Shown: positions 8,994-17,748 of the stretch, one piece after another
Layout: each line of letters opens with the position of its first letter
How positions within the stretch are numbered: the first letter of the stretch is position 1
Origin: Comamonas suwonensis
Lineage (GTDB): Bacteria; Pseudomonadota; Gammaproteobacteria; Burkholderiales; Burkholderiaceae_C
Assembly: GCF_012844455.2 (NCBI RefSeq)
Contig: NZ_JABBCQ020000003.1
Span: 62,001-126,000, forward strand
Length of the DNA stretch: 64,000 bases
Reading direction: 5' to 3'
The notes under the pieces: generated by a model
Told to the model about the DNA's origin: nothing
The model's database searches: none
What the model saw: only the letters and a program-made list of their open reading frames with translations
Position numbers and translations under genes: made by a program

Positions 8994-10174
8994 GCGTTTT
9001 TGCCACCAGCTTGCGCCGCGAATGGGGTCGGCTCAGAGCCAGCCCCTGGGACTGGGCAATGGTCAGCTGGGTGCCTCTGCTGACGCTGGCGCTGATGTGC
9101 TGGATTTTTTCGTCGGGCCAGCCTTATCGCTTGCCGATTGCCGTTTGGAACGAGGATAACTCTGCGCTGTCGCGCCAGCTGGTGCGCATGCTGCAAGCCA
9201 CGCCAGGGCTGGATGTGCGCCAGACTGTACTGAATCGGGGCGAGGCGGCGGACGCGCTGCTGCGCATGGATGTCTATGGCGTGGTGCATATCCCACCCGA
9301 TCTGGAAACCCATGTCAAGCAAGGCCGTGGCGGCACGGTCACCCTGCTGCACAACGCGCAACTGGCCACGGCATCAAGCCTGCTGCAGCGTGATTTAAAG
9401 CAGGTGGTCGGCACGCTGTCGGCTGGTGTGGAGATGCAGACGGCCGCCAAGCGCGGCTCGCCCCACCAAGTGCTGCAGGTGCAGATGGAGCCCATCAAGA
9501 CCCAGCTGGTGGCGCTGTTCAATGTCTCCACCAATTACGAGCAGTTTCTGGCCGCTGCCCTGGTTCCTGCGCTGATCCATATTCTGGCCATGACGGCTGG
9601 TGCGTGGTCCGTAGGGCGCGAGTTGCGTGAACGCACACTGGGTGGCTGGCTGAGCCCCGGTGGCCGGTCGGCGGGCATGGCTTCGGTGGCTGCGGCGCTG
9701 CTTGGGAAGCTGCTGCTGCCTGCGCTGCTGCTGTGGGGCTGCGGCATGGCGGCTTTGCTGTATCTGGCGCAACTGCGGGGCTGGACGATTGCGGGCAGCA
9801 CCGGCTGGATTGCCGTGGGCCTGGCCGCGCTGGTTGCTGTGAGTCTGACGGCTGGGGCCGCGCTGTCTGGCATCACGCTGTCATTGCGCACGGCGCTCTC
9901 GGGCACGGGTCTGCTGTCGGCTCCTGCGTTTGCGTTCAGCGGCGTCGGCTTTCCCTTGCTGGCGATGACGGACAGTGCCCGGGGCTGGGCGCTGGCCATG
10001 CCCTACACCCATTACGCCAGGCTGCAAATTGAGCAGTGGCAGATGGGCGCTCCCGTGGCGCAGACCCTGCCCGTGGTTTCAGGCCTGTTGCTGGCTGCGC
10101 TGGTGCTGCTGGTTCTGGCCTCGGCGGGTTTGCTGCGCGGTCTTGGTCGACCCGAAAAATGGGGAGGACGCTGA
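8990..10174 (+). CDS. ABC-2 type permease (YhhJ-like), first of a pair
   Basis: A 394-residue membrane protein starting with GTG at 8990 inside the preceding stop codon. The order is one N-terminal membrane helix (about 23-42), a periplasmic domain of about 150 residues (RLPIAVWNEDNSALSRQLVR onward), then five to six C-terminal helices (about 180-390), the ABC-2 membrane type-3 layout seen in drug/haem-like exporters. It should act with the following paralogous permease as a heterodimer. No nucleotide-binding domain is present in the protein or in the operon, so an ATPase must be encoded elsewhere or a different energy source applies. Confidence 0.88.
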   Translation: MSVFATSLRREWGRLRASPWDWAMVSWVPLLTLALMCWIFSSGQPYRLPIAVWNEDNSALSRQLVRMLQATPGLDVRQTVLNRGEAADALLRMDVYGVVHIPPDLETHVKQGRGGTVTLLHNAQLATASSLLQRDLKQVVGTLSAGVEMQTAAKRGSPHQVLQVQMEPIKTQLVALFNVSTNYEQFLAAALVPALIHILAMTAGAWSVGRELRERTLGGWLSPGGRSAGMASVAAALLGKLLLPALLLWGCGMAALLYLAQLRGWTIAGSTGWIAVGLAALVAVSLTAGAALSGITLSLRTALSGTGLLSAPAFAFSGVGFPLLAMTDSARGWALAMPYTHYARLQIEQWQMGAPVAQTLPVVSGLLLAALVLLVLASAGLLRGLGRPEKWGGR

Positions 10175-10177
10175 GTC

Positions 10178-11350
10178 ATGATCCGTTCCGATGCCGGCTT
10201 TTTCAGGCTCTGGCTGGACAGTCTGATCGCCATGCTGCGTGACAAGGGCGCGCTCTTGCTGCTGGTGGGTGCACCGGTGCTTTATGGTTTTTTCTACCCC
10301 TGGTTCTACAGCACGCAGGTCGTGCAGCGCGTGCCCGTCGCTGTCGTGGTGCAGGACAACTCCAGCCTGGCAAGGCAAATGCTGCGCTTTGCCCAGGCCA
10401 GTCCTCGTATTGATCCGCAACTGGTGACGGCGGATGAGGGCGAGGCCCGGCAAGCCCTGCTGAGCGGCGAGGTGATGGGCTATGCACTGCTGCCGCGCGA
10501 TCTCAAGCGCGATGTGTTGCGCCGCGCGAATGTGGTGGTGCCCGTCTATGCCAATGGTGCTTATCCGCTGGTGAGCAAGCAGGTTCAATATGGCTTCGCC
10601 GAGGCTTTCGGTACCGTGTCTGCTGGCGTGGAAATCAAGCGGCTGGAGGCGGGCGGGCAAAGCGCGCCACAGGCGGCGGTGGCGCGTTCTCCCGTGAATT
10701 CGCAGGCCGTGGCCTTGTTCAATCCGACGGAAGGCTATGGCAGCTTTGTGGTGGCGGCCGTGGCCGTGCTGATCCTGCAGCAAACCTTGCTGATGGGCTG
10801 TGCGCTGCTGGTGGGAACCTGGCGTGAACAAGGCTCTGACCGTGCCGGGGCGCGCCAATGGTTGGCGCGGTTGCTGGCGCTGTGTGTGCCGGGCTGGCTG
10901 GCGGGGCTGTTTTACTTTGGCTGGATCTTTGTCTGGCAGGACTTTCCGCATGGCGGCAACCCCTGGGGCGCTCTTGCTTTGCTGGCCTGCTATGTGCCTG
11001 CGGTGGTGGGCTGTGCCAGCCTGCTGGGCTGGTGGCTGGCTGACCGCGAGCGGGCTTTGCAGCTGGTCTTGTTCACCTCGATTCCCTTGGCCTTCCTGGG
11101 GGGCTTCACCTGGCCGGTCGAGGCCTTGCCCGAGCCGCTGCAGTGGTTGCGCTGGCTTTCGCCAAGTACGGCGGGGATAGAGGCCTCGCTGCGTTTCAAT
11201 CAGCTGGGTGCGCCTTTGTGGGCAGGCTTGTCGCAACTGGCCTGGCTGGCCGGCATGGCATTGCTGACCTGGCTGGCTGTTCTCTGGCTGGGAGCGCGGC
11301 CGTCCGATGAGAAAATTGAGTCAAATCGCCATCCTTCCAAGGAAGGGTAA
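10178..11350 (+). CDS. ABC-2 type permease (YhhJ-like), second of a pair
   Basis: A 390-residue paralogue of the preceding gene with the same design: one N-terminal helix (about 20-40), a large periplasmic loop (RVPVAVVVQDNSSLARQMLR onward) and about five C-terminal helices with FLGGFTWPVEALP, a motif region typical of ABC-2 permeases. It starts three bases after the previous stop. Together the four genes encode outer channel, adaptor and two inner-membrane permeases. It is the last gene of the operon and converges on the MFS gene. Confidence 0.88.
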   Translation: MIRSDAGFFRLWLDSLIAMLRDKGALLLLVGAPVLYGFFYPWFYSTQVVQRVPVAVVVQDNSSLARQMLRFAQASPRIDPQLVTADEGEARQALLSGEVMGYALLPRDLKRDVLRRANVVVPVYANGAYPLVSKQVQYGFAEAFGTVSAGVEIKRLEAGGQSAPQAAVARSPVNSQAVALFNPTEGYGSFVVAAVAVLILQQTLLMGCALLVGTWREQGSDRAGARQWLARLLALCVPGWLAGLFYFGWIFVWQDFPHGGNPWGALALLACYVPAVVGCASLLGWWLADRERALQLVLFTSIPLAFLGGFTWPVEALPEPLQWLRWLSPSTAGIEASLRFNQLGAPLWAGLSQLAWLAGMALLTWLAVLWLGARPSDEKIESNRHPSKEG

Positions 11351-11368
11351 GCGCATGCAGCTATGGTT

Positions 11369-12568
11369 TTAGACGGGTTTTGCCTTTTGTCGCTGGGCTT
11401 GCAGGCCCAGCAGCACCAGTACCACAGCCACCAGGGGCAGCATGCCGATGTTGATGCCGTTCCAGCCAGCGGTGTGCAGCAACTGACCCGAGCCAAAAGA
11501 GGCGACGGCCACTGTGCCAAAGACTAGAAAGTCATTGAGCGCCTGCACTTTGGCTCGCTCCACCGGGCGGTAGCATTCGGTCAGCATGGCCGTGGCACCG
11601 ATGAAACCGAAGTTCCAGCCCACGCCCAGCAGGATCAGCGAACTCCAGAAATGGAAGATGTCCAGACCCATCAAAGCCAGTGCTCCCGCTGCGCCAATCA
11701 TCAGCAAACCTAAGGCCGTGATGCAGCGTTTGCCAAAGCGGCTAATCAACTTGCCCGTAAAAAAGCTGGGCGCAAACATGGCCAGAACATGCCATTGAAT
11801 GCCCATGGCCGCTTCGCCCACGCTGTGGCCGCAGCCCACCATGGCCATGGGCGCAGCCGTCATCAAAAATGCCATCAGCCCATAACTCACCACGCCTGCC
11901 GCACAGGCCACGATGAACTGTGGCGTGCGGGCAATCTCGGCGAGTGGCCGGGCTTCGCCCTTGGCCAGTGCTTTGGACTGAGGCGGCGGCAGCCGCAGCG
12001 CCATCAGCAAGGGCAGGGCCAGCAGGGCCAGAAAGGCCTGGCTGTAAAAGCTGCCAGCAAACGGCGTGGCCGGTTGCAGGTCGCGGGTCCAGATCACCAC
12101 CTGCGGGCCAATGATGGCGGCGATCAATCCGCCAATCATCACGCGTGAAATCGCCTTGGCCTGCTCGCCGGGCTCGCCGACCAGGTCGGTGGCCGCGAAG
12201 CGGTAGCTTTGTACGCAGGCCGCATAAAAACCTGCCAGCGCCGTGCCGATGCAGAAGGTGATGAAGTGGCTGTGCGCAATGCCTTGCGCAGCGACCACGC
12301 CCGAGATCACGCCCAGAATGGCTCCCAGCACATAGGCGGCGCGCCTGCCCATGCGATTCATCAGCCAGGCCGCAGGCAGGGTGGAGAGCGCCAGACCCAG
12401 CTGATAAATGCTCACAGGCAGGGTGGAGGCCGTGGGATTACTCGACAGCTGTTGCCCCACCAGCCCGCCCAGCGAGATGATGATGGGCGGTGAGGCACCT
12501 CCCAGGGATTGGGCCGCGACCAGCAGGCCCATATTGCGATTTTGTTGTGTGCTTTTGTCTGATTGCAT
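11369..12568 (-). CDS. Major facilitator superfamily transporter
   Basis: A 399-residue, highly hydrophobic protein with about 12 predicted helices and the MFS loop motif between helices 2 and 3 (WLMNRMGRRAAYVLGA). The central loop near residue 200 (PPPQSKALAKGEARPLAE) splits two six-helix halves. The substrate cannot be told; the family includes many drug and small-molecule exporters. It is transcribed alone, convergent with the efflux operon (18 bp between stops) and divergent from the secreted protein gene at 12681. Confidence 0.88.
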   Translation of the reverse strand: MQSDKSTQQNRNMGLLVAAQSLGGASPPIIISLGGLVGQQLSSNPTASTLPVSIYQLGLALSTLPAAWLMNRMGRRAAYVLGAILGVISGVVAAQGIAHSHFITFCIGTALAGFYAACVQSYRFAATDLVGEPGEQAKAISRVMIGGLIAAIIGPQVVIWTRDLQPATPFAGSFYSQAFLALLALPLLMALRLPPPQSKALAKGEARPLAEIARTPQFIVACAAGVVSYGLMAFLMTAAPMAMVGCGHSVGEAAMGIQWHVLAMFAPSFFTGKLISRFGKRCITALGLLMIGAAGALALMGLDIFHFWSSLILLGVGWNFGFIGATAMLTECYRPVERAKVQALNDFLVFGTVAVASFGSGQLLHTAGWNGINIGMLPLVAVVLVLLGLQAQRQKAKPV

Positions 12569-12680
12569 AAATCGTTGGGCCTGGGGATGCTAGAAGTCTG
12601 AATGACATCTTGCCGTATTCACAATGACGGCGCATTCAACCGTTTGGCGTACCAGTAATAAATTGATGATTCAGGTGCCT

Positions 12681-13943
12681 ATGTCTTCCACGTATTTGAA
12701 GTTTTCGTTGTGCAGCATTGGGGCTGCCTTGAGCGCTATGTGTTTTCCTGCGCAGGCGCAGGAGGCTGACCCCGTTATCCACGAGGCACCCGTCTGGTCG
12801 GGCAGCTATCGCGGCACGCTGGCCGGCAAGGCGGTGCAGCTTGAGCTGTGGCGGCTGGATGGAGCGGTGGGCGGCAGTTATTGCTATGAGCCCTGCAATC
12901 GTCCCGGCGCGATGATTGACCTGGAGGGCGCGGCCAGTGGGCAGTTGACGGAAACACCGATGACGGGCAGCAGCGATGCCAAGCCCACGGGGCGCTGGCT
13001 TCTGGCTGCCTTGTCCGGCATGGCACCCGCGCGTTTACAAGGGCAGTGGCAGTCCATGAATGGCAAGCGGCGCTGGCCTGTGGAGCTGGTGCTGCAGCCG
13101 CCGGCGTTTGCCCATGCCACGCGCTATGAGTTGCGGCTGATGCTGAATCAGCCCGTTCGCTCACTGGCCGACTGCGGTCAGCTTACGGAGCTGGGCGTTT
13201 CCGCCATCCATGTGTATGAGCAAGGGCATTTGAAGCAAAAGCTGCCCACCGAAGCGCAAGGCAGTTGCTGGCTGGTGCAGCCCAGCTGGGTAGATGCCAA
13301 TTTTGATGGCTGGCCTGATCTGACGCAGGCGCAGCATTTGCCTGCAGGCCCGAATATTCCGAGTACGACCTGGCTTTATGACCCGGCCAAAAAGCAGTTT
13401 GTGCTGGGCCCGCAGGCTTTGCAGGAGATCACATCCCCTGTGTTTGATGCCAAGGCTCAGCGTATCTACAGCGAATGGCGTGCCAGTTGCTGCAGCCATG
13501 GTGTGGATATTTATGCCTGGAAGCCACAGGGGCTGGAGCGGGTGGCGCAGGCCGAGAGTTATATGCTGCCCGTGCGCAAAGGCGGAAAGCTCATGGCTTG
13601 TTATCAAATGCCGCAATATGGGCAGGGCCAGATTCGCTGGCCCACAGGCCTGTACCAGCGAGCCGACGGTCTGAGTCTGGGGCGCGAGCCCAGTGGGGAC
13701 TGGTGTGAGGCGAACCCTGCCGAGACCATGATGCAGAACCAGCTGCAGGTGCTGGCCGAGCCTGAGGAGGGCAAGCCCCCTCGCGTGCTCAAGGCCTATG
13801 GGGCCAGCTATCAGCAGGTAAACACGCCGCAAGGGCCGCGTTACTGCCCAGATTTGATGGTGTTTGATGCCGACGCACGCAAGCTGGTACGCGTGACGTT
13901 GACGGAAAATGTCGAAGAGCTTTGCGAGGCTGAAAAGCCGTAG
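12681..13943 (+). CDS. Secreted Cys-containing protein of unknown function
   Basis: I do not recognise this family firmly. With the ATG at 12681 the product is 420 residues and begins with a normal signal peptide (MSSTYLKFSLC... to PAQAQ); an upstream ATG at 12624 would add 19 residues in front of it. Mature features are a YxG-type start (GSYRGTLAGKAVQLELWRLDG), paired cysteines (YCYEPCN, ASCCSHG) and an aspartate-rich PSWVDANFDGWPDL segment resembling the calcium-binding DxNxDGxxD of VCBS/XAC2610-like extracytoplasmic proteins. A periplasmic location is likely; function unknown. Confidence 0.7.
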   Translation: MSSTYLKFSLCSIGAALSAMCFPAQAQEADPVIHEAPVWSGSYRGTLAGKAVQLELWRLDGAVGGSYCYEPCNRPGAMIDLEGAASGQLTETPMTGSSDAKPTGRWLLAALSGMAPARLQGQWQSMNGKRRWPVELVLQPPAFAHATRYELRLMLNQPVRSLADCGQLTELGVSAIHVYEQGHLKQKLPTEAQGSCWLVQPSWVDANFDGWPDLTQAQHLPAGPNIPSTTWLYDPAKKQFVLGPQALQEITSPVFDAKAQRIYSEWRASCCSHGVDIYAWKPQGLERVAQAESYMLPVRKGGKLMACYQMPQYGQGQIRWPTGLYQRADGLSLGREPSGDWCEANPAETMMQNQLQVLAEPEEGKPPRVLKAYGASYQQVNTPQGPRYCPDLMVFDADARKLVRVTLTENVEELCEAEKP

Positions 13944-13964
13944 CTCTATCGAGCCGTTCATACG

Positions 13965-13989
13965 AAAGGCATCCCAATGGATGCCTTTT
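13965..13989. terminator. Bidirectional hairpin terminator
   Basis: Arms AAAGGCATCC (13965-13974) and GGATGCCTTT (13979-13988) close on CAAT and are followed by T-rich sequence. It sits between the convergent secreted-protein and zinc-ribbon membrane-protein genes. Confidence 0.8.
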
Positions 13990-14004
13990 GTTTTGCTTGC
14001 TGGG

Positions 14005-15630
14005 TTATTTCAGCTTGTGGCCACATTCCCCGCAGAACACATCATCTGGCGCGATGGTGGCTTTGCAGACTGAGCAGTGGGTCAATGCCTGGCTTTGACG
14101 GGCTTTCTCCTCGGCTTGGGCATGAGCTTGTGCCTGAGCTTCCGCTTTGACGCGGGCCGCTTCACGCGCGGCAGCCTCTTGGCGCTCCGCCTCACGTTTT
14201 TCTGCTTCTTGCTGGGCCTGCAGTTCGCTTGCGCGGTGTGCCGCATTGGCTTTTTCACGTGCTTCTTCGGCGGCCTGTGCTGCCTGCGCGGCTGCTGCGC
14301 GTTCAGCGGCTTCGGCTTGCGCGCGCTGGCGGGCCGCTTCAGCGGCTTGGGCTTCAGCCTTCAGACGAGCGGCTTCCGCGTCGGCTCGTACACGGGCCAC
14401 CTCGGCTTCGGTGCGCAGTCGTGCAGCTTCTTCTTCGGCGACTTGGCGGGCGTTTGCCTCTGCAGCCGCAGCGGCTGCTGCAGTTGCAGCAATGGCTGCG
14501 GCAGGCGATGCGGCTGGGTTAGCGGGTTCAGCATTCCCTGCTGTATCGGTTGCTGGATTTGTCGCTGTATTTTTTGCAGAGGCTTCCTGCAGGCGATCCG
14601 ACGCTGCTTGTTTAGCGCGCTCTGCCGCGGCCATGGTGCGTTCAGCTGCGGCCATGGTGTGTGCCTTGGCTTCTTCGGCCTTCTTGCGTACATCGCCAAT
14701 CAAGCCGTCGAGTGCGTCTTCTGCTTCCGTCGGGTCCACGCTTTCGCGGGCTTGCAGATAGATCAGGTTCATGCCCATCACGGCGACCTGGCCGAGCAAG
14801 GCTCCAATCACGGCGAACAGTACCCCCAGGCCCGAGATCAGGCCCATGCTGGCACCACTACCCATCATCATGCCCATCATGCTGCTGCTCATGCCGCCGC
14901 CGTAACCATAGCCGCCAAATCCGCCCATGCTGCTTGCGTTGGAGGTAATGCTCATGGCCATGCCTGTCAGCGACATGGTGGCTGGCACCAGGCCTGCAAA
15001 CAGCATCACGCAAATCAGCGTGAGGATGATGTAGAGCACCACTTCCATCAGCACCACTTCAACCAGGCGCTTGCGGGCAATGCTCAAGACGTTGGCCAGA
15101 GCCGCCTTGACGGACAGGCCGCTCCACAAGGCAGGGCCCATCAGCGGGCCGATGACCCAGATCAAGGCGATCAGCAAAGCGGCTGCGACGAGAACCAGAA
15201 TGGGGTGGGCTACAAAGGCCAAAATGCCGCCAAGAAACGGGATCTTGCAGACAAAGTAAATGATGGCGGCGACCAACCCGTAAACCAGGGTGGCCGCAAA
15301 TACGATCAGGCCGACCAGAATGAATTTGGGCAGGCACAGCAGACCGGCAGAAGCGGCCGCTGCAAAAGAGCGAATTGGTTCATTTTTTGCCTTGTCCATC
15401 AGCATGATGCCAACCGCCGATGAGCCAGCCATCAGCACTATCAGTGCGATGAGCATGATGATGCTGGACATAAAAACGGTTTTGGTGAGCATCGATGCAC
15501 CAAGAGCGATCAGCAGGCTAAAGGCCAGCAGTGTCAGAAAGCTCATGAGCAGTGGTCGCCACTGCGTCAGCCCTTCTGCGGCTCTGGCTAATGTGCCGAA
15601 ACGAATATCTCCCAGTGATTGCTCTCTCAT
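14005..15630 (-). CDS. Polytopic membrane protein with coiled coil and C-terminal zinc ribbon
   Basis: Unrecognised family. The ATG at 15630 (AGGA six bases upstream) gives 541 residues. About six or seven membrane helices lie in residues 25-300, with a Gly/Met-rich loop (GGFGGYGYGGGMSSSMMGMM) near 240. A long Ala/Glu/Arg-rich coiled coil follows (about 315-510, many AExARxxAE repeats), then a terminal zinc ribbon, CSVC-x11-CGEC, ending GHKLK. It is the last gene of a minus-strand trio with a lipoprotein and a double zinc-ribbon protein. A structural or signalling membrane complex is possible, but no function can be assigned. Confidence 0.75.
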   Translation of the reverse strand: MREQSLGDIRFGTLARAAEGLTQWRPLLMSFLTLLAFSLLIALGASMLTKTVFMSSIIMLIALIVLMAGSSAVGIMLMDKAKNEPIRSFAAAASAGLLCLPKFILVGLIVFAATLVYGLVAAIIYFVCKIPFLGGILAFVAHPILVLVAAALLIALIWVIGPLMGPALWSGLSVKAALANVLSIARKRLVEVVLMEVVLYIILTLICVMLFAGLVPATMSLTGMAMSITSNASSMGGFGGYGYGGGMSSSMMGMMMGSGASMGLISGLGVLFAVIGALLGQVAVMGMNLIYLQARESVDPTEAEDALDGLIGDVRKKAEEAKAHTMAAAERTMAAAERAKQAASDRLQEASAKNTATNPATDTAGNAEPANPAASPAAAIAATAAAAAAAEANARQVAEEEAARLRTEAEVARVRADAEAARLKAEAQAAEAARQRAQAEAAERAAAAQAAQAAEEAREKANAAHRASELQAQQEAEKREAERQEAAAREAARVKAEAQAQAHAQAEEKARQSQALTHCSVCKATIAPDDVFCGECGHKLK

Positions 15631-15713
15631 GTCGCGTCCTGTCTTATTGATGGATCTTGAGCCTTTGGATGTGACCGCAGGCCTTGGTTGCACCGCTCAG
15701 GCGGCGCTTGTGC

Positions 15714-16370
15714 TTAAAGCTTGCCGCGAATCGCACCTGCTTCGATGGTGTATCGCTCCACACCGCTTGGCACTCCGGCATCAATTCGCTTGATGACCGA
15801 CACGGGCTTGCCGCCCTTGGACTGGGTGGTGCCTGTGGCGGTGTTCACGCGTCCGGCTTTCACATCGGCATCGGCTTGGTCAACCACAATGCTGGAGGAG
15901 CCGCGGTTGTCGGCCAGTTCATTGGCCAGCTCCTTGAGCAGATCCATGGCACGGGTGTATTCCTTGCGTCCCTTGGCGGCCAGCGGCATTTCCACGCTCA
16001 CAGAAGAGAAGGCGCGTACCTGCAGCGTCTGGCCGCTTTGCGCATCGTCGATGGACACGGGCTGGGTCAACACAGGCCCAGCCACGGCGCGCTGCTTGAC
16101 GGGGAGCGATTGCATGGCTTGCACGGCCTGAGCCTGAATGCTTTGCGCTTGCTGAGTTTCTTGATTCAGCGCGGCTTGCAGGCGAGAAAAACGCTCGCTG
16201 TGGCCGCCGGACATGGTGGTTGCTGGAGCCGAGGAGCCGCAGCTCGGATCCGCCGCGCTGGTCACGCGCGAGAGCATGCAGCTCAGCGAGGTGGAGGCCT
16301 CTTCCAGAGTGGCGCAGCCGCTCAGAATGGTGGCGGCGCAGGCGATGAGAGTGAGTTTGGCAATTTTCAT
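15714..16370 (-). CDS. Putative lipoprotein
   Basis: A 218-residue protein beginning at ATG 16370 with a lipoprotein signal (hydrophobic stretch ending LSGC, lipid-attachment cysteine at about residue 19). The mature part is Ala/Gln/Ser-rich with a helical stretch (about 60-95) and a compact, mixed region after residue 105 containing EYTRAMDLLKELANELA. No known domain was recognised. It starts five bases after the stop of the double zinc-ribbon gene and is followed by the polytopic zinc-ribbon gene 83 bp further on, so the three are likely one operon. Confidence 0.7.
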   Translation of the reverse strand: MKIAKLTLIACAATILSGCATLEEASTSLSCMLSRVTSAADPSCGSSAPATTMSGGHSERFSRLQAALNQETQQAQSIQAQAVQAMQSLPVKQRAVAGPVLTQPVSIDDAQSGQTLQVRAFSSVSVEMPLAAKGRKEYTRAMDLLKELANELADNRGSSSIVVDQADADVKAGRVNTATGTTQSKGGKPVSVIKRIDAGVPSGVERYTIEAGAIRGKL

Positions 16371-16375
16371 GAGGT

Positions 16376-17251
16376 TCAATCCAGCAGATCATCCAGTGAA
16401 GGGCCGCCGCTTTTCTTGGCGGGTTGCACTTTCACAGGGGCAGGCTTGTTAGGGGCGGCTGCAGGAGCTGCTGGCACTACTGGTGGAGGTGCCAGCTCAG
16501 GACCTGTGTTGACGACAGAAGCCGCTGGCGCTGGGTTGATGGCAGGTGGCGGAGCAATGGTGACGCTGGATGGATCATTCAGCGGCGCGGCGGGTACTGG
16601 GACGGTATTGCCGCCTTGCGGGCCTACCAGCGCATCGGCCTTGGCTTTGTCCTCGGGTGATACCGAATCCTTTCCTGCCTGCGATGCAGTGGGCGTGCTG
16701 TTCGCACCGCTGAGTGCCTTCATGTTGCTGGCCATCAACACGCCGCCTGCAACGGCTGCCACGATCAGGGCCAGTACGGCCCATTTGACCCATGCCTTGC
16801 TGCTGCGCACCGGCTCTTGAGGGAACGCTGGGGGGCTGGCATTGCGCTGAGGAAATACTGGCGCATTGATTGCTGCAGGCGGGGCGACTGCCCAATCCAT
16901 GGGCTCAATCAGTGGCGGCTCTGTGCGTGCAGTAGACGCAGCCGGTGCATCAGAAGCAGCAGTCACCGTGGGTATGGCTGAGATGGCTGGCGCGGGGATG
17001 GTAGCCGTAGTCGCCGCCATAGAGGGAGGAATGACAGAAGCAGCGGTGGCAGGATTCGTTACCGCACCTGCACCAAACACTGTGCCGCATTTGGGACAGA
17101 ACTTGGCCTGTGGCTTGCAAACTGCCTGGCAGTGGCCACAGATTTTTTCAGTGGTGACGGTCTCTGCCGCTGGAGTTTCTTGCCTGGCGCCGCAGTTTTT
17201 GCAGAACTTGGCATTGGAGGTCAGCGGATTGCTGCATTGTGAACAATTCAT
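16376..17251 (-). CDS. Membrane-anchored double zinc-ribbon protein
   Basis: A 291-residue protein starting at ATG 17251. Two zinc ribbons open it: CSQC-x11-CKNC and CGHC-x11-CPKC within the first 60 residues. A long Ala/Pro/Thr-rich linker follows, then one membrane helix at about residues 155-177 (WAVLALIVAAVAGGVLMA). The C-terminal region is Pro/Ala-rich and disordered-looking, ending in SLDDLLD. Orientation is probably ribbons in the cytoplasm and tail in the periplasm. First gene of the trio. Zinc-ribbon plus single-helix proteins are common but functionally undefined. Confidence 0.75.
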   Translation of the reverse strand: MNCSQCSNPLTSNAKFCKNCGARQETPAAETVTTEKICGHCQAVCKPQAKFCPKCGTVFGAGAVTNPATAASVIPPSMAATTATIPAPAISAIPTVTAASDAPAASTARTEPPLIEPMDWAVAPPAAINAPVFPQRNASPPAFPQEPVRSSKAWVKWAVLALIVAAVAGGVLMASNMKALSGANSTPTASQAGKDSVSPEDKAKADALVGPQGGNTVPVPAAPLNDPSSVTIAPPPAINPAPAASVVNTGPELAPPPVVPAAPAAAPNKPAPVKVQPAKKSGGPSLDDLLD

Positions 17252-17748
17252 TGTCTGCAATCGATGAAATAGGTTGCGGGCATTGGCTGCTCAGTCGTAG
17301 TACTGCTGCTGGCAAAGCCCTGAATGACTAGGTGCGTGCTGCATCATGCTTGCTCAGGCACTGGTTTCAGTGCACCAGTGATGATTACGGCTTTGATAGC
17401 TGCTTTGTATCTTAGCTGCGCATTAACGGGTACCCGGCGACGGATGTGACTTGGCTGTGCATCTAAGGGAGTGCGACAGCTTTTTGTCAGTGAGCGGTTT
17501 CGAATTACCCAGTTTTGATTCTATTTTTTAAATTTTGAAAAATTGCGGTTCAGCTAAGTTGATGATATTTATTGGAATATTGCATTCTTCATATTTTTAG
17601 TCAGAAAAAACCAAAAAACTTTGAATCTGAATCGTGATTGATTTAAATAAAATGCTTCAAATGGTTGATAGTATTTTTCGTTGTAAAAATCCGAAAGTCA
17701 TGGCGGCCTTGGTGATTGCAGTTTCCTGGAGAAAACCAAGGCCGATTT
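17252..17748. other. AT-rich intergenic region
   Basis: About 500 bp without a supported gene, between two minus-strand genes. From about 17505 to 17700 the sequence is strongly AT-rich, unlike the high-GC flanks. A hairpin with arms CGGCCTTGG (17704-17712) and CCAAGGCCG (17736-17744) is followed by ATTTTTATTT on the plus strand only. A weak copy of the dispersed palindrome (TTTGATAGCTGCTT) lies near 17392. The promoter of the zinc-ribbon trio should be here. Confidence 0.5.
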
